Origin: JAAZNO01 sp964508025
GTDB lineage: Bacteria > Chloroflexota > Anaerolineae > B4-G1 > SLSP01
Length of the DNA: 64,000 nucleotides
Assembly (NCBI GenBank): GCA_964508025.1
Contig: CAZDSF010000004.1
Location: 1-64,000, forward strand
Direction of reading: 5' to 3'
In this document: in pieces, positions 55,392-63,994 of the stretch
Layout: each line of letters starts with the position of its first letter
Position numbering within the stretch: position 1 is the first letter of the stretch
Translations under genes and position numbers: made by a program
Notes under the pieces: model-generated
The model's database searches: none
The model's input: the letters and a program-made list of their open reading frames with translations, nothing else
Told to the model about the DNA's origin: nothing

Positions 55392-56567
55392 ATGCAGCAA
55401 ACGCCGGTGCGTGTTCTGATCGCCGAGGATGATTATCTGGTTGGCGAGATGATCCGCGGGATGCTGGAAGGGCTGGGATATGCTGTCGTTGGCGACGCCA
55501 TCAACGGTCAGGAGGCTGTAACGCTGACGCAAGAACTGCGCCCTGACGTGGTGTTGATGGATTGGAGTATGCCGGATATGGACGGCATTGCTGCTACGAA
55601 GCAGATCTTCGAGCTGTGTCCCACGCCCGTAGTAATACTTTCGGCGCATAGCACGCGGGATTTGCTCGCGCAAGCCGGTGATGTCGGCGCGGGGGCGTAT
55701 CTGGTGAAGCCGCCCAGTCGCGCGGAATTGGATCGCGCCATCACCATCGCGCGAGCGCGCTTCGATGACATGATCGAATTGCGCCGCCTCAATGCCGATT
55801 TGGAGATTCGTAACGCCGATCTGGATGCTTTTGCTCGCATTGTGGCTCACGACCTGAATGATCCGCTGGCGCTTTTGATTGGCTATGCGGGCACCATCGA
55901 AATGTTTGCCATGGATTTGTCCGATGCCGAGATTGCGGATCTGCTGAATCGTATCGTTCTGTACTCACAGCACATGGCTACCATCGTGGACGAGCTGTTG
56001 TTGTTGGTGCATCTTCGCAAATCTGATGTGATATTGGGGCCGGTCCAAATGCAAGATGTGGTGCAGGATGTGCTGGCTCGAATGCAGGACTCGATCCGGA
56101 AAACCAGGGGCGAGGTGCTTTTGCCCGCGACCTGGCCCGCTGTGTTGGGTTACGCTCCTTGGATTGCGCAAGTATGGGTGAATTATCTGAGCAACGCGCT
56201 CAAGTATGGGGGACGCTCAGAAGCGGGACTGCCTCCGAAGATGGAATTAGGATGGGCGCCGGTCGGCGCAGGTGGTGTAGACCGATTGTCGGAAGGGGGG
56301 CCCCGCGATAGTACGGTGGTCGCTTCATCCGCGCCTTTCATCCGTTTCTGGCTGCGTGATAACGGCATGGGGCTGACGCCGGAAGAGCAGGCGCGGCTTT
56401 TTCAGCCTTTCTCGCGGCTCGATTCGGTGCGGATCAAGGGGCATGGTTTGGGACTTTCCATCGTCCGTTTCATTGTCGAAAAACTTGGCGGGACGGTGGC
56501 GGTCGAGAGTGTCAAAGGGCAGGGGAGCACGTTCAGCTTCACACTGCCGGCAATGGTTGAGGCTTAA
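55392..56567 (+). CDS. Receiver-histidine kinase hybrid
   Basis: 391 residues from ATG at 55392 (GGAGGGGAG upstream). The N-terminal REC domain has Asp57 (VVLMDWSMPDMDG) and Lys106 (GAYLVKPPSR). A coiled-coil linker leads to a HisKA domain with His153 in RIVAHDLNDPLALLIGY and a HATPase_c domain (VWVNYLSNALKYGG, WLRDNGMGLTPEEQARLF, GLGLSIVRFIVEKLGG). A REC domain in front of a kinase core is typical of proteins that receive phosphoryl groups and tune their own kinase output. A low-complexity insert lies between the N and G1 boxes. It is co-transcribed with the MEDS kinase by spacing. Confidence 0.88.
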   Translation: MQQTPVRVLIAEDDYLVGEMIRGMLEGLGYAVVGDAINGQEAVTLTQELRPDVVLMDWSMPDMDGIAATKQIFELCPTPVVILSAHSTRDLLAQAGDVGAGAYLVKPPSRAELDRAITIARARFDDMIELRRLNADLEIRNADLDAFARIVAHDLNDPLALLIGYAGTIEMFAMDLSDAEIADLLNRIVLYSQHMATIVDELLLLVHLRKSDVILGPVQMQDVVQDVLARMQDSIRKTRGEVLLPATWPAVLGYAPWIAQVWVNYLSNALKYGGRSEAGLPPKMELGWAPVGAGGVDRLSEGGPRDSTVVASSAPFIRFWLRDNGMGLTPEEQARLFQPFSRLDSVRIKGHGLGLSIVRFIVEKLGGTVAVESVKGQGSTFSFTLPAMVEA

Positions 56568-56570
56568 GCC

Positions 56571-56607
56571 GTCACGAGCCAGAAATCAGTGACTTCTGAC
56601 TCGTGAC
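56571..56607. terminator. Hairpin between convergent genes
   Basis: GTCACGAGCCAGAA and TTCTGACTCGTGAC pair over 14 bp with one mismatch, loop 9 nt, between the hybrid kinase and the ABC permease gene. Confidence 0.65.
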
Positions 56608-56623
56608 AACCGTTGATGCCCGG

Positions 56624-57859
56624 TTATTCGTAGCGCAGCGCGTCAATGGGATTGAGCGCCGCGGCGCGTTGCGCCGGATAGATGCCAAAGAACAATCCCA
56701 CGGCGGCAGAGAAGAGCGTCGCCAGCAGCACGGAGCCTAAAGTAATCACGGCGCTGAAACCCTGCTCGCGCATCAAAGCGGAGATCGCTGTGGCCCCTGC
56801 CGCTCCGAAAGCGATTCCCAATGCGCCGCCTACGGTGGACAGCAGAATGGCTTCGATCAGGAATTGCCACAGAATATCGCGGCGGCGCGCTCCCACTGCT
56901 TTGCGCAACCCAATCTCCCGTGTGCGCTCGGTGACGGATACCAGCATGATATTCATGATGCCGATGCCGCCGACTAGCAGGCTGATGCCGGCGATGGCGC
57001 CGAGGAATACCGTCAGGACGCTGGTGATCTGTTGGAAGGTGCCGATGAGATCGGACTGGCTGATGATGGAGAAATCATCGGGATCGCCCGGCAGAATGTT
57101 GTGACGTTGGCGCAAAATCGCGGAGACCTCGGTGATGGCGGCATCCATACGGTCGCCGCTGAGGGCTTGCACGTAAATCATCGAGAGTCGCGGCTCGCCT
57201 TGGGGCGTGCGCCGCGAGAACAGCCGCGACACCGCGGTGCTCAGCGGCACGAAGACCACGTCGTCTTCACTGCCGAATTGTCCTCCGCCACGCTCTGCCA
57301 TCACGCCAATGACGCGAAAAGGAATGCTGTTGATGCGTACCAGTTCGCCGGTAGGATCCGGGGTATCAGGAAACAGCACATCTGCGACGATTTTTCCCAA
57401 TACGACGACCCGCGCCTGGGTTTGTTCTTCTAAAGAGTTGATGAAACTCCCCGTTGCCGGGAACCACTCGCGCACCTCGGCATATTCCGCTGTCACGCCT
57501 TGCACCGTTGTGAATTTGTCGCGCCCCGGAATGGTGAGCCGACCATCCCCGCGCACCATCGGAGCGACGCGCAATACATCTGGCGCCAGGAGCGGATCGC
57601 GCAGGGCCTCCGCGTCTCTCAATGTGAGGTAGGCGGGGCGGTTGAGCTGCTCGCGGATCGAACCGGGAGTGACGAAGAAGATGTTGGTGCCAATGGATTG
57701 GAATTGCGCGGTGATATAGGCTTGCACGCCTTCACCCACCGAGAGCAGGGTGATCACCGCGCCGACGCCGATGATGATGCCGAGCATTGTCAGCACGGCG
57801 CGCAATTTGTTTGCCGCTAACGCCCGTAATGCCAGCCGGAGGCTTTCCATGAGTTTCAC
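56624..57859 (-). CDS. MacB-like ABC transporter permease (FtsX family)
   Basis: 411 residues with four membrane helices: one at the N-terminus (LAANKLRAVLTMLGIIIGVG) and three at the C-terminus around ISLLVGGIGIMNIMLVSV and the coupling motif RTREIGLRKAVGARR. A large periplasmic MacB_PCD domain lies between (GTNIFFVTPGSIREQLNR). The GTG start overlaps the TGA of the ATPase gene (GTGA). It forms a MacAB-type tripartite mechanotransmission pump with the ATPase and adaptor encoded upstream. The substrate is unknown. Confidence 0.9.
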   Translation of the reverse strand: MKLMESLRLALRALAANKLRAVLTMLGIIIGVGAVITLLSVGEGVQAYITAQFQSIGTNIFFVTPGSIREQLNRPAYLTLRDAEALRDPLLAPDVLRVAPMVRGDGRLTIPGRDKFTTVQGVTAEYAEVREWFPATGSFINSLEEQTQARVVVLGKIVADVLFPDTPDPTGELVRINSIPFRVIGVMAERGGGQFGSEDDVVFVPLSTAVSRLFSRRTPQGEPRLSMIYVQALSGDRMDAAITEVSAILRQRHNILPGDPDDFSIISQSDLIGTFQQITSVLTVFLGAIAGISLLVGGIGIMNIMLVSVTERTREIGLRKAVGARRRDILWQFLIEAILLSTVGGALGIAFGAAGATAISALMREQGFSAVITLGSVLLATLFSAAVGLFFGIYPAQRAAALNPIDALRYE

Positions 57860-58673
57860 TGGGCTGCCTCCTCAGGGGGCTGCGGCGCGCCGAAATTCGA
57901 CGCGGCGGCATCAATAGGATGTGCAACCAGCTCTTCGTTCGAGATGACGCCGTCGAAGATGTGGATGNNNNNNNNNNATGGGGTGGAAACCTGTTCACAA
58001 TTGTTAACAACCCGGTGGATTTGGGTAAGATACGGTTGGGGTAGGGGCCGTTGTTTGCGTGATGCGTCACGAGAATCACGGTGATGCCGTGCTCCCGGTT
58101 GAGGCGTTGCAGGATCGCCATCACCTCCTTCCCGGAGGTGCTATCGAGATTGCCCGTTGGTTCATCGGCCAGGATGATGGAAGGGTTGTTGACCAGCGCG
58201 CGCGCGATGGCGACGCGCTGTTGTTGTCCCCCGGAGAGCTCGTTGGGGAGGTGGTGCATCCGTTCTCCCAGCCCTACCGCGCGCAGCACTTCTTCGGCGC
58301 GCTGCCGCCGCATGCGGAGGCTGGCGCCTGCGTAAACCAACGGCAATTGGACGTTTTCCAGGGCCGAAGTGCGCGCCAACAGGTTGAAGCTCTGGAAAAC
58401 AAAGCCCACACGCTGATTGCGCACGGCGGCGAGCGCATCATCGGCCATGCGGCTGACATCTTCTCCATCGAGGAGGTAGGCGCCGGCTGTCGGTTGATCC
58501 AGGCAGCCCAGGATGTTCATCAGGGTAGATTTGCCGGAACCCGAAGGTCCCATGATGGCAACCGCTTCCCCGCGCTTGATTTCCAGTGAAACGCCGCGCA
58601 GCGCATGGACTTCCTGTGTGCCCATGCGGTAGACCTTCCGCAGGTTTTGAATTTCGATAACGGCGTTATTCAT
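57856..58673 (-). CDS. MacB-like ABC transporter ATP-binding protein (interrupted by assembly gap)
   Basis: The N-terminal part is intact: LRKVYRMGTQEVHALRGVSL, Walker A GPSGSGKS (42-49), signature LSGGQQQRVAIARAL and Walker B IILADEPTGNLD. After VTHHANNG the sequence near the gap (57978-58045) is degraded. Beyond the gap the proper C-terminus resumes in another frame as IHIFDGVISNEELVAHPIDA through EEAAQ, ending in TGA at 57856-57858. So the break is most likely an assembly artefact and the real gene probably encodes about 240-260 residues. It couples ATP hydrolysis to the FtsX-type permease. Confidence 0.85.
57968..57977. other. Assembly gap (10 N) inside the ABC ATPase gene
   Basis: Ten N bases; roughly 70 bases on the high-coordinate side do not encode the expected family sequence in any single frame. 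Confidence 0.99.
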
Positions 58674-58691
58674 AATGATGCCTGCGCCTTT

Positions 58692-60110
58692 TTAGCGGCG
58701 TCCAGAAGGCGGGCCGGCGAAGTCGAGCAGGTTGAGGCGCTCTTCTGTTACCAGCGCCACCGTCATGCCCGCTTCCAGTCCAGAGAGCACCTGGGTGTAA
58801 TTTTCGTTGCGCTCGCCAATGGTGATGACCGTCCGTTGCGGTTGCCCATCGCGGTCAATACAGTAGCAGTAGGTGAAGATCTCCCTGCTGGTGGGATCGG
58901 TGCGGATAGCCCAGTTGGGGATCAACACCACATCCTGGATCTGGCGTGTGCGGATGAGGATGCTGGCGGTCATGCCATCGCGCACGGTGACGGCGTCGGT
59001 TGGGGCGATGCGCACGCGCACGGGATAGGCAACGATGCCGCCGACGCTGCTGGCAACCGGTGAAAGGGTCACCACTTCACCTTCGAGTGTTTCGTTGACA
59101 TAAGCGTCAAGGGTGATTTCTACCTTCTGTCCGATTTGAACTCTGCCAATATCGGTCTCATCTACGGTAACTTCGACAAAGAAAACGCTATCATCAATGA
59201 GTGTGATTGCCGGCAACGCGGGCGCAGCAACGCCGCGTTGTAAGTTCACCGCAGCGACAATGCCGCTAAAGGGCGCCTTGAGGGTGGCGGCGTTCAGATC
59301 CTCGCGGGCTTGGGCCAACGCCAGCTGCGCCGTTTTGATATCAAGCGCACTGCTTTCCAGATCACTTTCACTCGGTCCCTGTTCCAGCAACGCAAGCCGA
59401 TCCTGGGCTTCCTGGTAGGCATTCCACGCTTGCGTAACATCGTTCTGCACCCGTTTGCGTTCCAGGTCAGCCTGCTGTTGGAGCCGCACCCAGGCCCAAT
59501 AGGCATTGTCGGCGGCTTCGCGGGCGCGGTCGCGCGTCCAATCGCTGACCTTGCCCTCTTCGAATTCCAGCTGGCGCATTCCGAATTGTGTTTGCAGATG
59601 GTTGAAGCGTGACTCCGCGCTGCTCAGGTCTTCGTTGAGCAGACTGCTGCTCATCACGCGGGTATAGTTCAGCCGCGCCACACTCAGCGCGTTGGCGGCC
59701 TGCGCCACGGCATTGCGCGCTCGGCGCAAATCTTCTTCGGTGGGCGGTTCTTCCAGCCGCTTGCGGCGCAATTCCGCCTGTTCAAGCGTGATGGTGCTGC
59801 GTTCGAGGGCGCGTTGCAATGCCGCTGTATCCAGCTGCGCCAATGTCTGTCCCACCTCGACGCGGTCGCCTACCGCCACCGTAATTTCCTGTACCGTACC
59901 CGGAACGCTGAACCGCAGGTCCACGCGCTGATTGGCTACGACGTTCCCGCTCACCGCAATGGCAATGTCGAGGTTGTCACGGATGGTTTCGCCTGTGCGC
60001 AGAACCTCCAGGCGCGTGTTTGTCTGTTGTCGCTGGCGAAGCCAGAGAAAGCCGGCGACCGCGCCTACCAGCAGCGCGCCGAGAATGAGCCAGCGCCAGA
60101 TTTTGTTCAT
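58692..60110 (-). CDS. MacA-like (HlyD family) periplasmic adaptor protein
   Basis: 472 residues. One N-terminal membrane anchor (LILGALLVGAVAGFLWL), then a biotinyl-lipoyl half-motif (VDLRFSVPGTVQEITVAVGD, VEVGQTLAQLDTAALQRAL). A long coiled-coil hairpin (about residues 105-260) follows, then the second lipoyl half (LKAPFSGIVAAVNLQRG), a beta-barrel (VFFVEVTVDETDIGRVQIG) and a membrane-proximal domain (YTQVLSGLEAGMTVALV). It is the adaptor of a tripartite efflux pump. GGAGGC precedes the ATG. It is the first gene of the three-gene operon (18 bp gap to the ATPase). The direct-repeat operator upstream suggests regulated expression. Confidence 0.9.
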   Translation of the reverse strand: MNKIWRWLILGALLVGAVAGFLWLRQRQQTNTRLEVLRTGETIRDNLDIAIAVSGNVVANQRVDLRFSVPGTVQEITVAVGDRVEVGQTLAQLDTAALQRALERSTITLEQAELRRKRLEEPPTEEDLRRARNAVAQAANALSVARLNYTRVMSSSLLNEDLSSAESRFNHLQTQFGMRQLEFEEGKVSDWTRDRAREAADNAYWAWVRLQQQADLERKRVQNDVTQAWNAYQEAQDRLALLEQGPSESDLESSALDIKTAQLALAQAREDLNAATLKAPFSGIVAAVNLQRGVAAPALPAITLIDDSVFFVEVTVDETDIGRVQIGQKVEITLDAYVNETLEGEVVTLSPVASSVGGIVAYPVRVRIAPTDAVTVRDGMTASILIRTRQIQDVVLIPNWAIRTDPTSREIFTYCYCIDRDGQPQRTVITIGERNENYTQVLSGLEAGMTVALVTEERLNLLDFAGPPSGRR

Positions 60111-60131
60111 AGGTTGCCTCCATTATATTTG

Positions 60132-60166
60132 TGACTGCGGTCATAATTGACTGCGGTCATATTATA
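60132..60166 (-). promoter_or_regulatory. Efflux-operon promoter with tandem operator-like repeats
   Basis: Two identical 14-mers TGACTGCGGTCATA at 60132-60145 and 60148-60161 (16-bp spacing), each an imperfect TGAC...GTCA dyad. They adjoin TATAAT on the minus strand (RC of 60161-60166), between the -10 and the adaptor gene's ribosome site, a place typical of repressor operators. No regulator gene is adjacent. Confidence 0.65.
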
Positions 60167-60203
60167 CCACAGATTCTACATGCAGGCGGTAGTGACAAAG
60201 AAA

Positions 60204-60246
60204 GAGGATTTTTACTGCGACATTGTCTGTCACAGCAAAAATCCTC
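60204..60246 (-). terminator. Terminator of mreB
   Basis: Minus strand: GAGGATTTTTGCTG and CAGTAAAAATCCTC pair with one mismatch, followed by TTTCTTTG, 67 bp beyond the mreB stop. Confidence 0.7.
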
Positions 60247-60312
60247 ATGAAAAGCTAACGGCGCGGCAACCGGATAGATTCGCCGCAGAGCACAGAGAGA
60301 TTTCGAGCGGTG

Positions 60313-61323
60313 CTACATTTCCGAAAGGGTGCGCTGTAGCACCGGAATACGCGGGATGGCTTTGCCCGCGCCAATGGCGACACAGGCCATCGGCGCATCG
60401 GCGACGTAGACAGGCACGCCAGTTTCCTGCGTGAGGAGCTGGTCAATGTTGCGGAGCAATGAGCCGCCGCCGATCATGGTCATGCCGCGATCAATGATGT
60501 CGGAGGCGAGTTCAGGCGGTGTGCGTTCCAACACGCCTTTGACCATGCCGATTACGATGTCCAGTGATTCTTCCAAGGCTTCAACGATGTCGTCGCTGTT
60601 GACGCTCACACTGCGCGGCAGACCAGAGACCTGGTCGCGGCCTTGCACTTCCATCTGCAACGGATTTCCTTCCATGGGCAGGGCAGAGCCGATCCGAATC
60701 TTAGTCTCTTCGGCGGTGGGCATTCCGATCATGAGGTTGTATTTGCGGCGGATGAAGGCCGCGATGGCTTCGTCCATGCGCACGCCGCCGACGCGAACCG
60801 CTGAAGATGTGACAACGCCATAGACTGAGAGCACCGCCGCCTCGCTGGCGCCGCCCCCCAGGTCAATGATCATGTGCCCGCCGGGGGTGTGAATGGGCAG
60901 TCCCGCGCCGATGGCGCCGGCAAGCGGCTCAGGGATGAGATAGGCGCGCCCGGCGCCGGCCTCGAAGGTGGCATCTTTCACCGCCTTGCGCTCTACCTGC
61001 GTCACGCCAAAGGGCACTGTCACCATCACGCGGGGTTTGAACAACCGATGCCGGCCCACGGCTCGTTCGAGAAACCGCTGGATCATCTCTCTGGTAACAC
61101 GATAGTCGGCGATCACGCCGTCGCGGAGCGGGCGGCGCACCTGGATGGTCTCTGGGGCGCGTCCAAGCATCGCGCGCGCTTCTTCCCCCACGGCGACGAC
61201 GCGCCCCGTATTTACTTCTTGGGCTACGACCGAAGGTTCTTGCAGTACGATGCCCCGTCCACGCACGTAGACGAGCACATTGACTGTTCCCAGGTCAATG
61301 CCCACTTCAGCTGCAAGCGCCAT
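60313..61323 (-). CDS. mreB: Rod shape-determining protein MreB
   Basis: 336 residues, standard length. Actin-fold motifs: AEVGIDLGTVNVLVYVRGRG (phosphate 1), GGHMIIDLGGGASEAAVLSV (phosphate 2), MIGGGSLLRNIDQLLTQETG (adenosine). It polymerises under the membrane to guide cell-wall synthesis; mreC/mreD are not next to it in this window. AGAGAGGAAC lies before the ATG and a TATAAT is 40 bp upstream (61363-61368). It diverges from the ATPase operon. Confidence 0.93.
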   Translation of the reverse strand: MALAAEVGIDLGTVNVLVYVRGRGIVLQEPSVVAQEVNTGRVVAVGEEARAMLGRAPETIQVRRPLRDGVIADYRVTREMIQRFLERAVGRHRLFKPRVMVTVPFGVTQVERKAVKDATFEAGAGRAYLIPEPLAGAIGAGLPIHTPGGHMIIDLGGGASEAAVLSVYGVVTSSAVRVGGVRMDEAIAAFIRRKYNLMIGMPTAEETKIRIGSALPMEGNPLQMEVQGRDQVSGLPRSVSVNSDDIVEALEESLDIVIGMVKGVLERTPPELASDIIDRGMTMIGGGSLLRNIDQLLTQETGVPVYVADAPMACVAIGAGKAIPRIPVLQRTLSEM

Positions 61324-61445
61324 AGTTCCTCTCTACTCTCCGGTTTCTCAAGTGTCTTGGATATTATAACCGCAACAGCCTGATGATACACGATTTGGAT
61401 GATTTGTCCACCTCTTGAGCATCAATCGGTGTTTGGCGTTGTATC

Positions 61446-61474
61446 TTGCTTCTTGGGTGGGATTCTGGTATACT
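61446..61474 (+). promoter_or_regulatory. Promoter of the N-ATPase operon
   Basis: TTGCTT (61446-61451), 17-bp spacer, TATACT (61469-61474), about 120 bp upstream of the first gene. A long leader separates it from atpD, unlike the leaderless promoters elsewhere in the window. Confidence 0.55.
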
Positions 61475-61593
61475 TGCCGTCATTGTAGACTATGTAAGTC
61501 TATCTCACTGCTGAACACGCGGGCAGGAACCCAACTTGCCGGTGTTGAAAATGCGCCTCAAAGCGCAGGGTCGCAGGTAATCTTTGATGGGGG

Positions 61594-63015
61594 GTGGGGT
61601 TGAAACGAATCGGAACCGTGGTACGGGTTGTGGGAGTTGTGGTGGACGCGGAGTTTGCATCGGGCGATTTGCCCAGCATTCACGATGCATTGCTCGTGCA
61701 GCGGGATGACGGCCCGGATCTGGTCATTGAAGTGCAGGAGCACATTGATCCCCGCACGGTGCGCGGCATTGCTATGGATAGCACTGCGGGCTTGCTCCGT
61801 GGGCTTCCCGTTGTGGATACCGGAAATCCCATTCGTGTGCCTGTGGGCCGCGCGACGTTAGGTCGCATGTTCAACGTGTTGGGCGAGCCGATTGATGGGT
61901 TGCCCGTCCCTGAAACCCCTGAGCGCGCGCCCATTCATGCGGATTCGCCGCCTTTGCGGGAGCAGCGGGTGGTCGCCGAGCCTTTCGTCACCGGCCTGAA
62001 GGCTATTGATCTGTTGACCCCCTATCCGCGCGGCGGTAAAATCGGGCTTTTTGGCGGCGCCGGCGTGGGCAAGACGATGTTGATGATCGAATTGATGCGC
62101 CACACGATCAGCGAGCATTCTGGCATCGTGCTCTTTGCCGGCGTGGGAGAGCGCAGCCGCGAGGGGAACGAGCTCTGGTTGGAGATGCAGCGCAGCGGCG
62201 TGCTGGCAAGCACCGTGCTCGTCTTCGGGCAGATGAACGAACCGCCCGGCGCGCGTCTGCGGGTGCCGCTCACGGCTATGACGATGGCGGAATATTTCCG
62301 CGACCACGAGCGGCGCGAAGTGCTGCTTTTCATTGACAACATCTTCCGCTATATCCAGGCGGGCGCCGAAGTCTCCGCCCTTCTGGGACGCCTGCCGAGC
62401 GCGGTGGGCTATCAGCCGACGCTTGCCACCGAAATGGGCGAGCTGCAGGAACGCATCACGACCACATCACGGGGCAGCATCACCTCGATTCAGGCCGTCT
62501 ACATCCCGGCAGACGATCTCACCGATCCCGCGGTGGTCGCCACGTTTGCGCATCTCGATGCCGCCACGATTCTTTCCCGCCGCCAGGCCAGCCAGGGCTT
62601 CTATCCCGCCATTGACCCGCTGGAATCCAACAGTTCGCTGCTGACTCCTGCTGGCGTGGGGAATGCGCATTACGCGATTGCCTCGGAAGTGCGCGCGCTG
62701 CTGGCCCGCTATCAGGAATTGCAGGATGTCATCGCCATTCTGGGGATGGATGAGCTCAGCGAGGCGGACCGGCTTGCCGTGAATCGCGCGCGGCGTTTGC
62801 AGCGCTTTCTCACGCAGCCCTTCTTTGTCTCCGAGCCGTTCACCGGCATGGCGGGACGTTACGTGCCGCTGGAGGAGACGCTGCGGGGCTTTCGTGAGAT
62901 TCTCGAAGGGCGCTATGATGCTTTGCCGGAGCAGGCTTTCTACATGACCGGCGGCATCGAAGACGTGCTGGAGAATGCGGCGCGGATGGGCGTTGAGGTT
63001 GCTCGCTATGTTTGA
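61594..63015 (+). CDS. atpD: N-type (F1Fo family) ATP synthase subunit beta
   Basis: 473 residues from GTG at 61594; a TTG at 61600 is an equally good start. P-loop GGAGVGKT (154-161), catalytic Glu in AGVGERSREGNELWLEM, LLGRLPSAVGYQPTLATEMG and IAILGMDELSEADRLAVNRA (the DELSEED-like lever). It is the catalytic subunit. The operon order beta, epsilon, AtpQ/I-like, AtpR and then atpB matches the N-ATPase class (atpDCQRBEFAG), in which beta comes first, rather than the housekeeping atpBEFHAGDC order. N-ATPases are usually secondary ATPases acquired horizontally and thought to export Na+ or H+. Ion specificity cannot be told without the c-subunit. Confidence 0.92.
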   Translation: MGLKRIGTVVRVVGVVVDAEFASGDLPSIHDALLVQRDDGPDLVIEVQEHIDPRTVRGIAMDSTAGLLRGLPVVDTGNPIRVPVGRATLGRMFNVLGEPIDGLPVPETPERAPIHADSPPLREQRVVAEPFVTGLKAIDLLTPYPRGGKIGLFGGAGVGKTMLMIELMRHTISEHSGIVLFAGVGERSREGNELWLEMQRSGVLASTVLVFGQMNEPPGARLRVPLTAMTMAEYFRDHERREVLLFIDNIFRYIQAGAEVSALLGRLPSAVGYQPTLATEMGELQERITTTSRGSITSIQAVYIPADDLTDPAVVATFAHLDAATILSRRQASQGFYPAIDPLESNSSLLTPAGVGNAHYAIASEVRALLARYQELQDVIAILGMDELSEADRLAVNRARRLQRFLTQPFFVSEPFTGMAGRYVPLEETLRGFREILEGRYDALPEQAFYMTGGIEDVLENAARMGVEVARYV

Positions 63016-63403
63016 GCCGTTGCGCCTGACGGTGTTGACGCCGGTCGCCGCGCTGCTGGATGTGACTGGGCTGCGCTGGGTGCAGGTGCGGTTGGCGGAT
63101 GGCGGGGGGCTGGGAATCTTTCCCGGACATGCGCCGCTGTTGGCTGAGACCGCTGCTGCGCCGCTACGCTACGCCGATACAGAGGGCGAGCATGTTTTGG
63201 ATCTGGATGCCGGTATTTTGCAGATTACGCCCTCCGGCGTGACGCTCTTTACCAGCGGACTTCAGACTGAGATACCTGCGGGCTGGAATCTGGCAGCAGA
63301 AACGGATTTGCATTTTGAGCGTTTGGCTTTCGTTTTGCGGGAGCTATCGGGAAAGGGGCGTAAGGGCGCGCGCGTTGCGGACGCGCCGCAAGCCGATGAC
63401 TAA
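63008..63403 (+). CDS. atpC: N-ATPase subunit epsilon
   Basis: 131 residues from ATG at 63008, overlapping atpD by 8 bp. The N-terminal beta-barrel is recognisable (LRLTVLTPVAALLDVTGLRW, LGIFPGHAPLLAE, LDLDAGILQITPSGVTLFTS). The C-terminal helical part is short and basic, as in N-ATPases. It forms part of the central stalk. Confidence 0.9.
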   Translation: MFEPLRLTVLTPVAALLDVTGLRWVQVRLADGGGLGIFPGHAPLLAETAAAPLRYADTEGEHVLDLDAGILQITPSGVTLFTSGLQTEIPAGWNLAAETDLHFERLAFVLRELSGKGRKGARVADAPQADD

Positions 63404-63665
63404 GAAACATAGCTGGACACGCGATCTGGCCCGTGAGGGGATGCGGGCTATGGCATTGGGATGGGAATTGGCCGTGCCGATTTTTGGCGGCGTTTTGTTG
63501 GGGCACTATCTCGATGGCTGGCTGGATACGGGGTACACGTTTACGCTGGGGTTGTTGGCCGCGGGTATCTTCATCGGCTTTCATAATATCTGGCGCTTTG
63601 GGCAGCGGGTCGCGGAAAATGAAAAGAAGCGTGATATCGCTGCCAAGAAGAAGGATCAGGCGTGA
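63396..63665 (+). CDS. atpQ: N-ATPase AtpQ/AtpI-like membrane protein
   Basis: 89 residues from ATG at 63396 (8-bp overlap with atpC). Two membrane helices, of which the first is LAVPIFGGVLLGHYLDGWLD (AtpI/AtpZ-like core with the conserved Gly-Tyr-Leu-Asp motif), separated by a short loop, and a basic C-tail (KKRDIAAKKKDQA). The first 15 residues are basic. In N-ATPase operons this gene follows atpC. The family may assist assembly of the c-ring or Mg2+ uptake; this is inferred from relatives. Confidence 0.85.
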   Translation: MTKKHSWTRDLAREGMRAMALGWELAVPIFGGVLLGHYLDGWLDTGYTFTLGLLAAGIFIGFHNIWRFGQRVAENEKKRDIAAKKKDQA

Positions 63666-63967
63666 GCGGGGTGGTGCTACGAGCTGTGTTGTGGATGGGC
63701 GGCGGTGTGTTGCTGGGCTGGTTAGTGCTGTTTAGTCAGGCAACGACCGTGGCGCATTTGCGCCCCCAAGCCGGACGTAGGTTGCTGTGGCGTTTTGCCG
63801 GCGGTTTCATCTTCCGCTTGAGTGTGGTGGGCGGCGCGTTGTGGTTGGCGCTGCAACAAGGGCTTGCACCCGCTTTGTGGTTGCTGTGCGGTTTTTGGTT
63901 GATGCGGTGGGTCTTGATTCAGCGCATTCACGCGGGGCGGATTTTCCAGCGCCAACTGCGGGCGTGA
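63662..63967 (+). CDS. atpR: N-ATPase subunit AtpR
   Basis: 101 residues, GTG start overlapping the atpQ TGA (GTGA). Three membrane helices (LWMGGGVLLGWLVLF, GGFIFRLSVVGGALWLALQQ, LWLLCGFWLMRWVLIQRI) with conserved-looking Arg in FRLSV and MRWVL, as in AtpR, a protein found only in N-ATPase operons and proposed to interact with the c-ring. Its position before atpB fits exactly. Confidence 0.85.
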   Translation: MSGVVLRAVLWMGGGVLLGWLVLFSQATTVAHLRPQAGRRLLWRFAGGFIFRLSVVGGALWLALQQGLAPALWLLCGFWLMRWVLIQRIHAGRIFQRQLRA

Positions 63968-63994
63968 GGGTCATGGTGTTGTAGGGAGGTGGAT

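Noticed and set aside
61480..61593. A riboswitch in the ATPase leader
   Set aside because: The leader has two short stems but no recognisable riboswitch consensus, and no expression platform next to the start.
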